In this document: positions 6,414-12,684 of the stretch, piece by piece | How positions within the stretch are numbered: position 1 is the stretch's first letter | Layout: each line of letters opens with the position of its first letter | DNA from: Fusobacterium sp. | Lineage (GTDB): Bacteria > Fusobacteriota > Fusobacteriia > Fusobacteriales > Fusobacteriaceae | Assembly: GCA_019416865.1 (NCBI GenBank) | Contig: DXWL01000046.1 | Coordinates: forward strand, 1-12,684 | Direction of reading: 5' to 3' | DNA length: 12,684 bases | Notes under the pieces: model-generated | What the model was told of the DNA's origin: nothing | Seen by the model: the letters and a program-made list of their open reading frames with translations, nothing else | The model's database searches: none | Made by a program: the position numbers and the translations under genes

Positions 6414-6452
6414 ATCAAAGTATAATTTTGCAAAATTGTAAAGGAGATAGGA

Positions 6453-7238
6453 ATGATTAAATCAGTATTTTTTGATATTGACGGAACTCTTATAAGTTTT
6501 AAAACACATAAAATGCCTGAAAGCACAAAGAAGGCACTGAATCTTCTTCGTGAAAAAGGGATAAAAATATTTATCGCCACAGGGAGATCACCATTTGCAC
6601 TTCCAGTAATAAAACATATTTTGGATTTTGAATTTGATGGCTATGTAATGCTTAATGGGCAATATTGTATTATAGATGATAAGGTTATTCGTGATAAAGC
6701 TCTTCCACAGGAATCTTTTAAAGATATTCTTCCATATATGGAAAAAAATAAAATTGCCTGTGAATTTGTTGAGATTGACTACACATATTTAAATTTTGTA
6801 AATGAGAGAGTTCTTGAATTAAGAAAGTTTTTAGGAGCAACAGTATCTGACTTTGATACACAAGATCCTTCTCGTGCAAAAGAGAAAAAAACTTACCAGC
6901 TTTGTGCATATATAAAAGATAATGAGGAGAAAGAATTTTTTGAAAATATGCCGGGGTGCAGAGGGGTAAGATGGAATCCTCTTTTTGTAGATGTCATACC
7001 AAATGATGGAGGAAAAGGGAAAGGAATAGAAAAGCTTCTTTATTATATGGGACTTTCCAAAGATGAAGCTATGGCTTTTGGAGATGGAGGAAACGACATT
7101 GAGATGCTTGAATTTGTAAAATACGGAGTGGCAATGGGAAATGCAGGAGAAGATGTAAAAAAATCTGCTGCCTATGTAACAGAAGATGCAGATAGTGATG
7201 GAATTTATTCTGCTCTTCTTCATTTTAATGTAATATAA
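6453..7238 (+). CDS. Cof-type HAD-superfamily phosphatase
   Basis: A cytoplasmic phosphatase of the HAD superfamily, Cof/YidA-like subfamily (IIB cap). These proteins usually dephosphorylate sugar phosphates, flavin precursors or related small molecules. The 261-residue length fits. All four motifs are visible: FFDIDGTL with nucleophile D8 and acid D10, the IATGRS segment (41-46) with motif II Thr43, motif III Lys188 in GGKGKGI, and motif IV GDGGNDIEML with D211 and D215 for Mg2+. The middle (about 85-180) is the substrate-specifying cap. AAGGAGATAG precedes the ATG. It has its own promoter and is separated from the fructose operon by a terminator, so a link to sugar-phosphate control is possible but unproven. 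The exact substrate cannot be told from sequence. Confidence 0.92.
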   Translation: MIKSVFFDIDGTLISFKTHKMPESTKKALNLLREKGIKIFIATGRSPFALPVIKHILDFEFDGYVMLNGQYCIIDDKVIRDKALPQESFKDILPYMEKNKIACEFVEIDYTYLNFVNERVLELRKFLGATVSDFDTQDPSRAKEKKTYQLCAYIKDNEEKEFFENMPGCRGVRWNPLFVDVIPNDGGKGKGIEKLLYYMGLSKDEAMAFGDGGNDIEMLEFVKYGVAMGNAGEDVKKSAAYVTEDADSDGIYSALLHFNVI

Positions 7239-7243
7239 AAAAT

Positions 7244-7285
7244 AAAGGGGCTGTTGCATCTATAAATTTGCAGCAGCCCCTTTTT
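7244..7285. terminator. Bidirectional terminator between convergent genes
   Basis: GGGGCTGTTGCA (7247-7258) pairs with TGCAGCAGCCCC (7269-7280) with one T-G wobble. It is flanked by A-runs on the left and TTTTT on the right. It ends both the HAD gene (plus) and the MATE gene (minus). Its left arm recurs exactly at 12635. Confidence 0.9.
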
Positions 7286-7288
7286 ATA

Positions 7289-8632
7289 TTAAATATATTT
7301 TTTAACTTTAACTCCGCTGTTTCTTTTTATAAAATATCCTCCCACTGTCATAGCAAATACAGTTAAATCTGCAAGAGGAAGAGTAAGCCATACACCATAG
7401 ATTCCAAATAATTTAGGATAGATTAATATTCCCACTACAACAAACAGGAAACTTCTTCCAAAAGAAATAAGATTTGAAAGAAGAGCTTTTTCCATTGATT
7501 GAAGATATGATATGTTTATAAAGTTAGCACCAAGGAAAAACATTCCGCTTGTATAGCAGATAAGTCCTTTAGATGCCATATCAATAAGCTCAGGATTATC
7601 AGTAAACATTTTTACAATATTTTTACTTTCAATATTGATTACAATTATAATAAGAGCTGCTGTAACAAAGGCAGTTTTATGTCCCAAAGAGAATATTTTT
7701 TTCAGTCTGTCCTCTTTTTTAGCTCCATAGTTGAAACTTACAATAGGCTGTATTCCTTGAGAAAGTCCGTTGTAAGTCATTCTGAAAATATAGAACACAT
7801 AAGCAACAATTGAGAAAGCTGCAACTCCCATTTCTCCTGTCATCTTCATAAGAACAAGGTTGAAAAGAAGAGTTACCACGGCAATTGCAAACTCTATTAT
7901 AAAGGAAGGAAAACCATTTACAATTATCTTCCATATAATAACAGGTGAAAATCTAAGTTTCTTTTCAAACATTATAGTAGAATTTCCATTATAGAAATGA
8001 GTGCATAAAAAGGCAAAAGATCCCATCTGTGCTATTCCTGTTGCAATGGCTGCACCCCACATACCCCATTTAAAAACAATTATAAACAGAGCATCTAAGA
8101 ATATATTTATCACAGCTCCTACAATCATGGAAAACATAGCATGTTTTGGTGCATTATCATTTCTTACTATAGCATTAAGTCCCATAGAAAGCATATAGAA
8201 AATATTAAACCATGCACTTGGAATAAGATATCCTCTCACTTCATTATAAAGAGCATCATTTCCTCCAAGAAAATATATCACATCTTTTTCAAATAAAATA
8301 ACTGCACAAAGAGCAATAAAATATACTAAGAAAGTAAGGAACAGCATATGGGTAAATATTCTGTTTACCTCACTGGTTTGATTTTTTCCTCTGGCAACAG
8401 ATATCATTGTTGCTCCACCTACACCAAACATAAGGCTTAATCCTACAAGAAAATTGGTGATAGGATATGCAATGTTTATAGCTGCCAAACCGTCGCTTCC
8501 TATTCCTCTTCCTATAAACATTCCGTCAACGATAACATAAAAAGCACTTACCATCATTCCTGTAACAGCAGGAAAAGAAAAATAAAAGAACAATTTTCCT
8601 ATGCTTCCGTTTTGAAGATCAACTCTAGACAT
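7289..8632 (-). CDS. MATE-family multidrug/cation efflux transporter
   Basis: An inner-membrane exporter that uses a Na+ or H+ gradient to expel drugs or other organic cations. The 447 residues contain about twelve hydrophobic segments in two similar halves, as in MATE proteins. The start has the family stretch VDGMFIGRGIGSDGLAAINI (about 35-54), with IAYPI just after it. GFPSFIIEFAIAV begins the second half, and QGIQPIVSFNYGAKKEDRLKK is the matching motif in that half. It is closest in style to the MepA-like group, but the substrate cannot be predicted. GGGAGGAC precedes ATG 8632, and a well-spaced promoter lies at 8657-8685. No regulator gene is adjacent. The C-terminus (KRNSGVKVKKYI) is basic and cytoplasmic. 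No damage is seen. Confidence 0.94.
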   Translation of the reverse strand: MSRVDLQNGSIGKLFFYFSFPAVTGMMVSAFYVIVDGMFIGRGIGSDGLAAINIAYPITNFLVGLSLMFGVGGATMISVARGKNQTSEVNRIFTHMLFLTFLVYFIALCAVILFEKDVIYFLGGNDALYNEVRGYLIPSAWFNIFYMLSMGLNAIVRNDNAPKHAMFSMIVGAVINIFLDALFIIVFKWGMWGAAIATGIAQMGSFAFLCTHFYNGNSTIMFEKKLRFSPVIIWKIIVNGFPSFIIEFAIAVVTLLFNLVLMKMTGEMGVAAFSIVAYVFYIFRMTYNGLSQGIQPIVSFNYGAKKEDRLKKIFSLGHKTAFVTAALIIIVINIESKNIVKMFTDNPELIDMASKGLICYTSGMFFLGANFINISYLQSMEKALLSNLISFGRSFLFVVVGILIYPKLFGIYGVWLTLPLADLTVFAMTVGGYFIKRNSGVKVKKYI

Positions 8633-8656
8633 CTGTCCTCCCTAAATAAAATATAA

Positions 8657-8685
8657 ATTATACCCATTCAGTATTCCCATGTTAA
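8657..8685 (-). promoter_or_regulatory. Promoter of the MATE gene
   Basis: On the minus strand TTAACA (8685-8680) and a perfect TATAAT (8662-8657) are 17 bases apart. Transcription would start about 15-20 bases before the GGGAGGAC ribosome binding site. Confidence 0.8.
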
Positions 8686-8700
8686 AAAATTATATAATGT

Positions 8701-8735
8701 AAATAAAATAAAAGCAATCTTTATTTTATTTTTTT
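8701..8735 (+). repeat. AT-only perfect inverted repeat with T-run
   Basis: AAATAAAATAAA (8701-8712) and TTTATTTTATTT (8720-8731) pair perfectly around AGCAATC, followed by further T residues to 8735. No plus-strand gene ends here. With no G-C pairs in the stem it is a weak structure and may simply reflect composition. It lies just upstream of the MATE -35. Confidence 0.4.
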
Positions 8736-8779
8736 AGTATGAATTAATAATTTTGTACTTTTTATTTATGAAATATATT

Positions 8780-8812
8780 AAAAAAATCCATTTCATAATT
8801 TATAGAAATGGA
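8780..8812 (-). terminator. Orphan minus-strand terminator-like hairpin
   Basis: Read on the minus strand, TCCATTTC (8812-8805) pairs perfectly with GAAATGGA (8794-8787) around a 10-base loop, followed at once by seven T residues (8786-8780). The plus strand shows A-runs instead, so the orientation is minus. No minus-strand gene lies upstream within the gap, so it would end either an unknown small RNA or a longer leader transcript of the MATE gene. Confidence 0.55.
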
Positions 8813-8940
8813 AAAAAGTCGTTTTAAATCGAATATTTTTAATTATTTATCTATTTTTTGAAATATTTATACAGAATATATACATTATAGATACTAAAAA
8901 ACAACATTTTTACTATTTTGTATATTTTTTGAAAAAGCTG

Positions 8941-8949
8941 TGATATAAT
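8941..8949 (+). promoter_or_regulatory. Extended -10 promoter of the GNAT-like gene
   Basis: TGATATAAT is identical to the extended -10 at 6405-6413. TTGTAT at 8918-8923 is a possible -35 but is 20 bases away. The predicted untranslated leader is about 105-110 bases. Confidence 0.55.
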
Positions 8950-9063
8950 TCAGATATAAAGAAAAAGGTAAGAAAGATAAAAAAATTTTTGAAGCTTTGA
9001 TGTTTGTTGGCTTATTTATTATAAATTTATTGGGTATTTAAATATTTATGGAGGTAATATATT

Positions 9064-9354
9064 ATGGAAATTAAACACGAGGAAAAAGACGGAAAAGGAA
9101 TCTTTTACATTGACAACTATTATGAAAAAATAGCTAAATTAAGTTATGAAAGAACTGAAGACGGAAAAATTCTTGCAAAACATACTTGGGTTTCTCCTGC
9201 TATAGAAGGACAAGGATTTGGAGCAAAACTTTTCAATAAACTTGTTGACCTTGTAAGACATGAAGATACAAAACTTTGTTCAGACTGCGAATATGTAAAA
9301 CAAAAAGTTCAAGAAAATAAAGAAAACTATACAGATATTTGGACACAAAAATAA
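9064..9354 (+). CDS. Small GNAT-like N-acetyltransferase (COG2388/YjdJ type)
   Basis: A 96-residue mini-GNAT protein, the usual length for the YjdJ/NATD1 group. It probably binds acetyl-CoA, but its acceptor is not established for the family. The core reads AKLSYERTEDGKILAKHTWV then SPAIEGQGFGAKLFNKLVD, where EGQGFG (48-53) is the cofactor-loop equivalent of the RGxGxG motif. C72 and C75 in LCSDCEYV match the conserved cysteine region, and KENYTDI ends the domain. The first Arg of the usual R/Q-G-x-G-x-G loop is replaced by Glu. GGAGG precedes the ATG by about 8 bases. It stands alone between an extended -10 promoter and a strong terminator, with an unusually long leader. Confidence 0.87.
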   Translation: MEIKHEEKDGKGIFYIDNYYEKIAKLSYERTEDGKILAKHTWVSPAIEGQGFGAKLFNKLVDLVRHEDTKLCSDCEYVKQKVQENKENYTDIWTQK

Positions 9355-9394
9355 TCAAGCCAATCCTTTTTAATTATTTTTATATAATGTTATT

Positions 9395-9430
9395 GAAAGA
9401 GCTGCTGTAAAAGCAGCTCTTTCTCTTTAT
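9395..9430 (+). terminator. Strong terminator after the GNAT-like gene
   Basis: GAAAGAGCTGCT (9395-9406) and AGCAGCTCTTTC (9412-9423) form a perfect 12-bp stem with a GTAAA loop. The U-tract is interrupted (TTTCTCTTTAT). Confidence 0.88.
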
Positions 9431-9452
9431 ATAGAATAAAAATATCAAAAAA

Positions 9453-9483
9453 AATACACTGTAAAATCAATCTAAAAACAGTG
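9453..9483 (+). repeat. Inverted repeat upstream of fprA
   Basis: TACACTGT (9453-9460) and ACAGTGTA (9476-9483) are perfect 8-bp arms around 15 AT-rich bases. No T-run follows, so a terminator is unlikely. It lies about 70 bases before the presumed -35 and may be a regulator site. Confidence 0.45.
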
Positions 9484-9512
9484 TAATAGTAGAGATATAT
9501 TTAATAATATAA

Positions 9513-9534
9513 ACATTGAAACATATAGATTTCA
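9513..9534 (+). repeat. Inverted repeat close to the fprA promoter
   Basis: ATTGAAA (9513-9519) and TTTCAAT (9528-9534) form a perfect dyad with an 8-base spacer, ending 18 bases before the -35. The spacing and position suit a dimeric regulator. No known consensus (PerR, Fur, CRP/FNR) was matched with confidence. Confidence 0.45.
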
Positions 9535-9552
9535 ATAATTTTCAAAAAAAAC

Positions 9553-9581
9553 TTGTATTAATATTGAGAATAATATAAAAT
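9553..9581 (+). promoter_or_regulatory. Probable fprA promoter
   Basis: TTGTAT (9553-9558) and TAAAAT (9576-9581) are 17 bases apart. A TATAAA at 9574 is an alternative -10. The leader would be about 60 bases, ending in GGGAGG before the ATG. Confidence 0.55.
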
Positions 9582-9646
9582 GTCAATGAATAGGTGTTAA
9601 GCATAGAAAAACAATTTTAAATTTTAATAAATTTGGGAGGAAAAAA

Positions 9647-10855
9647 ATGTATTGTTGCGCAGCAATAGGAAAAGATATTTATTGGGTTGGAGTTAACGAC
9701 AGAAGAACTGAAAGATTTGAAAACTATCTGCCATTACCTTCTGGTGTTGCTTACAATTCATACCTTATTAATGATGAGAAAGTATGTCTTATTGACACTG
9801 TTGAGGTAAGACAAAGCGGAACTTTCTTAAACAAAATTCAAGCAATTATCGGGGACAAAAAAATTGATTACTTAGTAGTTAATCACATGGAACCAGACCA
9901 CTCAGGTTCAATGGAAGAAATTTTAAGAGCTTATCCTGAAATCACTGTTATAGGAAATGCTAAAACTCTTCAAATGATAAAATCATTCTACCCTTCATTC
10001 CCTGAACATCTGTTTAAGGCAATAAAAGAGGGAGATATTTTAGAGCTTGGAAACCATAAACTTACATTTGCTATGGTACCTATGGTACACTGGCCAGAAT
10101 CAATGGTTACTTATGATATGACAGAAAAAGTTCTTTTCTCAAATGATGCTTTCGGAAGCTTCGGAACTCTTGACGGAGGAATGTGGGACGACGAAGTAAA
10201 CTTTGATTTCTATAAAGGGGAAATGAGAAGATACTACTCTAATATAGTAGGAAAATATGGGGTACAAGTAACAAATGCAATTAAAAAACTTGGAGGACTT
10301 GAAATTAAATACATCTGTCCTTCACACGGAATCTTATGGAGAAAAGATGTTAACAGAGTTATAAAATATTATGCTGACTGGGCACAATTTATTCCTGAGA
10401 AAAAAGGAGTTGTTATCATGTATGCTTCTATGTATGGAAATACAGAAGTAATGGCAAATATGATAGCAAGAGAACTTTCTCAACAAGGTCTTAAAGAGAT
10501 AAAAGTATATGACGTTTCAAAAACAGATTCTTCATTTATTATGAGTGATATCTGGAAATACAAAGGACTTATTATAGGTTCTTGTGCTCACAACAATGCT
10601 CTTTATCCAAAAATGCAGCCAATCTTAGATAAACTGCAAAACTACGGATTAAAGAACAGATATGTTGGTGTCTTTGGAAACATGATGTGGAGCGGTGGAG
10701 GAGTTAGAGGAATACTTCATTTCACTGATTCTCTTGGAGGTCTTGAAGTTATAGGAAAACCTATAGAAGCAAAAGGTGCTCCAACTCATGAAAATATAGA
10801 AGATTTAAAACATCTTGCTCGTGAAATGGCTAAGAGAATACTTGAAGAAGCATAA
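9647..10855 (+). CDS. fprA: Flavodiiron protein (A-type flavoprotein, O2/NO reductase)
   Basis: A cytoplasmic enzyme that reduces O2 to water and/or NO to N2O, protecting anaerobes. The 402 residues match the two-domain class A form. The N-terminal metallo-beta-lactamase-like domain (about 1-250) has the full iron ligand set: H80-x-E82-x-D84 (followed by H85) in NHMEPDHSGS, H148, D167 and H227. The C-terminal flavodoxin domain (about 253-402) has the FMN phosphate loop YASMYGNTE (259-267) and the MMWSGGG stretch. No rubredoxin or flavin-reductase extension is present, so a separate rubredoxin or NADH:rubredoxin reductase must supply electrons. GGGAGG precedes the ATG. Two inverted repeats upstream suggest regulation. 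A terminator follows, then yhdT-panF on the same strand. The O2 versus NO preference cannot be read from sequence. Confidence 0.96.
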   Translation: MYCCAAIGKDIYWVGVNDRRTERFENYLPLPSGVAYNSYLINDEKVCLIDTVEVRQSGTFLNKIQAIIGDKKIDYLVVNHMEPDHSGSMEEILRAYPEITVIGNAKTLQMIKSFYPSFPEHLFKAIKEGDILELGNHKLTFAMVPMVHWPESMVTYDMTEKVLFSNDAFGSFGTLDGGMWDDEVNFDFYKGEMRRYYSNIVGKYGVQVTNAIKKLGGLEIKYICPSHGILWRKDVNRVIKYYADWAQFIPEKKGVVIMYASMYGNTEVMANMIARELSQQGLKEIKVYDVSKTDSSFIMSDIWKYKGLIIGSCAHNNALYPKMQPILDKLQNYGLKNRYVGVFGNMMWSGGGVRGILHFTDSLGGLEVIGKPIEAKGAPTHENIEDLKHLAREMAKRILEEA

Positions 10856-10862
10856 AATTCTT

Positions 10863-10895
10863 AAAGAGGCTGTTCAGTACAGCCTCTTTTTATTT
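10863..10895 (+). terminator. Terminator between fprA and yhdT
   Basis: AAAGAGGCTGT (10863-10873) pairs perfectly with ACAGCCTCTTT (10879-10889) around TCAGT, followed by a T-rich tract. It ends only about 10 bases before the yhdT ribosome binding site (CGGAGGAG) and no promoter is seen in between, so it may be leaky by design. Confidence 0.88.
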
Positions 10896-10913
10896 TAAAT
10901 ATCGGAGGAGATT

Positions 10914-11168
10914 ATGAAAAAAGGAAAGCAGATTAACAAAGAGGCTTTGGTAACGATTATTCTTTATGTATTTTATTTTGTATGGTGGTATTATTTTGCC
11001 TATATATTTAAAAACAGTGAAAATCCTGCAAAGTTTAAGTATATAATGGGGCTTCCTGAATGGTTTTTCTATTCGTGTGTCTTGGGGCTTGTAGTTATTA
11101 ATATACTTGTATTTTTAGCAGTAAAAATATTTTTTAAAGATATGGATTTAAATAATCAGGAGGATTAA
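10914..11168 (+). CDS. yhdT: YhdT-family small membrane protein
   Basis: An 84-residue inner-membrane protein with two spans (about 11-32 and 49-73) and a charged cytoplasmic tail. The conserved block between and into the second span (YIMGLPEWFFYSCVLG, about 43-58) and the aromatic WWYYFAY in the first are typical of the YhdT (DUF997) family. Its function is not established, but it is repeatedly found directly before panF, as here, where it ends 3 bases before panF starts. The SD of panF (AGGAGGAT) lies in its last codons, so translation is probably coupled. GGAGGAG precedes its own ATG. The family call rests on pattern and context. Confidence 0.88.
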   Translation: MKKGKQINKEALVTIILYVFYFVWWYYFAYIFKNSENPAKFKYIMGLPEWFFYSCVLGLVVINILVFLAVKIFFKDMDLNNQED

Positions 11169-11171
11169 CCA

Positions 11172-12620
11172 ATGCTAACATTGATACCCATAGTATTATA
11201 TCTTTTTGCAATGCTTGGAATAGCATGGAAAGTAAATGAGATAAAACACAGTGAAAATGTCAATTTTACAGAGGAATATTATATAGGAAGCAGAGGAATG
11301 GGAGGACTTGTTCTTGCCATGACAATAGTTGCAACTTATGTTGGAGCAAGTTCGTTTATAGGTGGGCCTGGAGTTGCTTATAAACTTGGACTTGGTTGGG
11401 TTCTTCTTGCTTGTATTCAAGTTCCTACAGCTTTTCTTACTCTTGGGATTCTTGGAAAAAAACTTGCTGTTATTTCAAGAAGAATAGGAGGAGTAACAAT
11501 CATCGACTTTTTAAGAGCCAGATATAAGAGTGATATTGTTGTAATTCTAAGTTCTATAATGATGCTTATCTTTTTCGTTGGTTCTATTGTAGCTCAGTTT
11601 GTAGGGGGAGGAAGACTTTTTGAAAGTGTAACAGGATACCCTTATTATATAGGACTTACAATATTTGCAGCTGTTGTAATAGCTTATACAACATTTGGAG
11701 GATTCAGAGCTGTTGCCCTTACTGATGCTGTTCAAGGGATAGTAATGCTTCTTGCTACAGCAGTTTTATTTGTGGTAATTTTGAAAAAGGGAAACGGAAT
11801 GGAGAACATTATGAGAACTATAGCTGAAACAAATCCTCAGCTTCTTACTCCATCTTCAGGGGGAAATATAGGAAAATCATTTATAATGTCTTTCTGGGTT
11901 CTTGTAGGAATTGGAATTTTAGGACTTCCAGCAACAGCTGTAAGATGTATGGGATTTAAAGATACAAAAGCTATGCACAGAGCTATGGTAATAGGAACTT
12001 CTGTTGTTGGAATTTTAATGCTTGGAATGCACCTTGTAGGTGTAATGGGTGTTGCAGTTGAGCCGGGAATAGATGTGGGAGATAAGATTATTCCTATTCT
12101 TGCTCTTAAAAATCTTCACCCTATCTTAGCAGGAATATTTATAGGAGGACCTCTTGCTGCTATAATGTCAACAGTGGATTCTTTCCTTATTCTTACATCA
12201 GCCACAATAGTAAAAGATTTATATCTTCACTATGTAGACAGAGATGCAAGTACAGAGAAAATAAAAAGACTTTCTCTTATGACATCTTTAGGATTTGGAA
12301 TTCTTGTATTTCTTTTGGCACTTAACCCTCCAAATCTTTTAGTATGGATAAATCTGTTTGCTCTTGGAGGACAGGAAGCAGCTTTCTTCTGTCCTATAAT
12401 CTTTGGACTTTATTGGAAAAGAGCAAATGCAACAGGGGCAATTGCATCAATGATTTTTGGTGTGGCAAGTTATCTTTATTTTGTAATCTGCAAAGTAAAT
12501 GTTTATGGAATGCACACTGTAGTTCCTGTTATAGCTTTAGCTGTTATCATCTTTATACTTGGTTCTCTTGTTGGAGAGAAAACAGATGATGAAACACTAA
12601 AAATATTCTTCGATTTTTAA
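11172..12620 (+). CDS. panF: Sodium/pantothenate symporter
   Basis: This inner-membrane Na+-coupled importer takes up pantothenate (vitamin B5), the precursor of coenzyme A. The 482 residues match the known PanF length (about 483). About thirteen hydrophobic segments are visible. The family stretch FTEEYYIGSRGMGG (32-45), then ATYVGASSFIGGPG (54-67), identifies the PanF branch of the sodium:solute symporter family. The SSF signature region near residues 322-350 reads GGPLAAIMSTVDSFL followed by ILTSATIVKDLY, and includes the Ser/Thr residues that usually form the sodium site. AGGAGGAT lies 8 bases before the ATG. Together with YhdT it forms a two-gene unit. A half palindrome begins 14 bases after its stop. 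Other SSF members (proline, acetate) are less likely given yhdT and the match in length. Confidence 0.94.
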   Translation: MLTLIPIVLYLFAMLGIAWKVNEIKHSENVNFTEEYYIGSRGMGGLVLAMTIVATYVGASSFIGGPGVAYKLGLGWVLLACIQVPTAFLTLGILGKKLAVISRRIGGVTIIDFLRARYKSDIVVILSSIMMLIFFVGSIVAQFVGGGRLFESVTGYPYYIGLTIFAAVVIAYTTFGGFRAVALTDAVQGIVMLLATAVLFVVILKKGNGMENIMRTIAETNPQLLTPSSGGNIGKSFIMSFWVLVGIGILGLPATAVRCMGFKDTKAMHRAMVIGTSVVGILMLGMHLVGVMGVAVEPGIDVGDKIIPILALKNLHPILAGIFIGGPLAAIMSTVDSFLILTSATIVKDLYLHYVDRDASTEKIKRLSLMTSLGFGILVFLLALNPPNLLVWINLFALGGQEAAFFCPIIFGLYWKRANATGAIASMIFGVASYLYFVICKVNVYGMHTVVPVIALAVIIFILGSLVGEKTDDETLKIFFDF

Positions 12621-12631
12621 TTTTAAATAAA

Positions 12632-12684
12632 AAAGGGGCTGTTGCAAATTTGTAAAAAATAAAATTCTCTAAGAAAAAATAGTT
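12632..12684 (+). other. Half of a terminator-like palindrome, or an IS end, at the window edge
   Basis: AAAGGGGCTGTTGCA is identical to the left arm of the terminator at 7244, continuing AAATTTGTAA. The matching right arm (like TTGCAACAGCCCC) is not present in the remaining 35 bases. Either the arm lies beyond the edge, the palindrome is broken, or this is the inverted-repeat end of an insertion sequence, since CTGTTGCAAA is a common IS terminus. Confidence 0.4.

Larger units (their letters stand above)
8633..9063. other. 431-base intergenic region between divergent genes
   Basis: Extremely AT-rich. From left to right it holds the MATE promoter, an AT-only hairpin, a hairpin with a T7 tract on the minus strand and no gene to terminate, a long stretch with no convincing gene, an extended -10 promoter facing right, and a leader of about 110 bases before the gene at 9064. 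The leader contains a 13-codon open frame (ATG 9000, stop 9039-9041; MFVGLFIINLLGI) without a visible ribosome binding site. No tRNA or known riboswitch fold was recognised. Confidence 0.6.

Noticed and set aside
8633..9063. CRISPR array, tRNA or classical riboswitch in the gap
   Set aside because: No regularly spaced repeats, no cloverleaf and no known aptamer core could be recognised by eye.
9571..9590. PerR or Fur box near the fprA promoter
   Set aside because: The AT-rich sequence has only partial resemblance to TTATAAT-N-ATTATAA, no better than expected in this composition.

Overview
The window is AT-rich, low-GC DNA with strong AGGAGG-type ribosome binding sites, AGA-dominated arginine codons and short U-tract terminators. 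The gene content is that of an anaerobic fermenter: rubrerythrin, a flavodiiron protein, a fructose PTS and Na+-coupled uptake. The best guess is a member of the Fusobacteria (Fusobacterium or a close relative). This is inferred from style and gene content and is not proven by any marker gene here. It looks like ordinary chromosome. No transposase, phage block, CRISPR array, rRNA or tRNA was seen.

Layout. The left edge holds the tail of a plus-strand gene (to 92) and a two-way terminator. On the minus strand follow a ZIP-family metal transporter (160-942), rubrerythrin (1044-1580, with a near-consensus promoter) and an unknown 124-residue protein (1790-2164). That last gene is divergent from a small coiled-coil-like protein (2333-2608), and the short region between them carries both promoters and a palindrome. 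Next is a complete fructose operon on the plus strand: a DeoR-type regulator (2762-3490), 1-phosphofructokinase (3492-4424) and a fused PTS EIIABC fructose permease (4414-6267). Its genes are tightly coupled, and three tandem 10-bp repeats sit at the promoter. A Cof-type HAD phosphatase (6453-7238) converges on a MATE efflux pump (7289-8632, minus) with a shared two-way terminator. After a 431-base gap comes a small GNAT-like protein (9064-9354), then the flavodiiron protein FprA (9647-10855), and a yhdT-panF pair for Na+/pantothenate uptake (10914-12620). The right edge carries half of a terminator-like palindrome that could also be an insertion-sequence end.

How the genes work together. FruA imports fructose and phosphorylates it to fructose-1-phosphate. 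FruK makes fructose-1,6-bisphosphate, and the DeoR regulator probably senses a fructose phosphate. Rubrerythrin and FprA are two separate non-haem iron enzymes that anaerobes use to remove peroxide and O2 or NO. YhdT and PanF form a known conserved pair.

The second-look items are mostly regulatory: an orphan minus-strand terminator in the 8633-9063 gap, two places where a terminator lies directly before the next gene's ribosome binding site, tandem and inverted repeats at promoters, and the half palindrome at the right edge. I did not find convincing evidence of a new multi-gene system.
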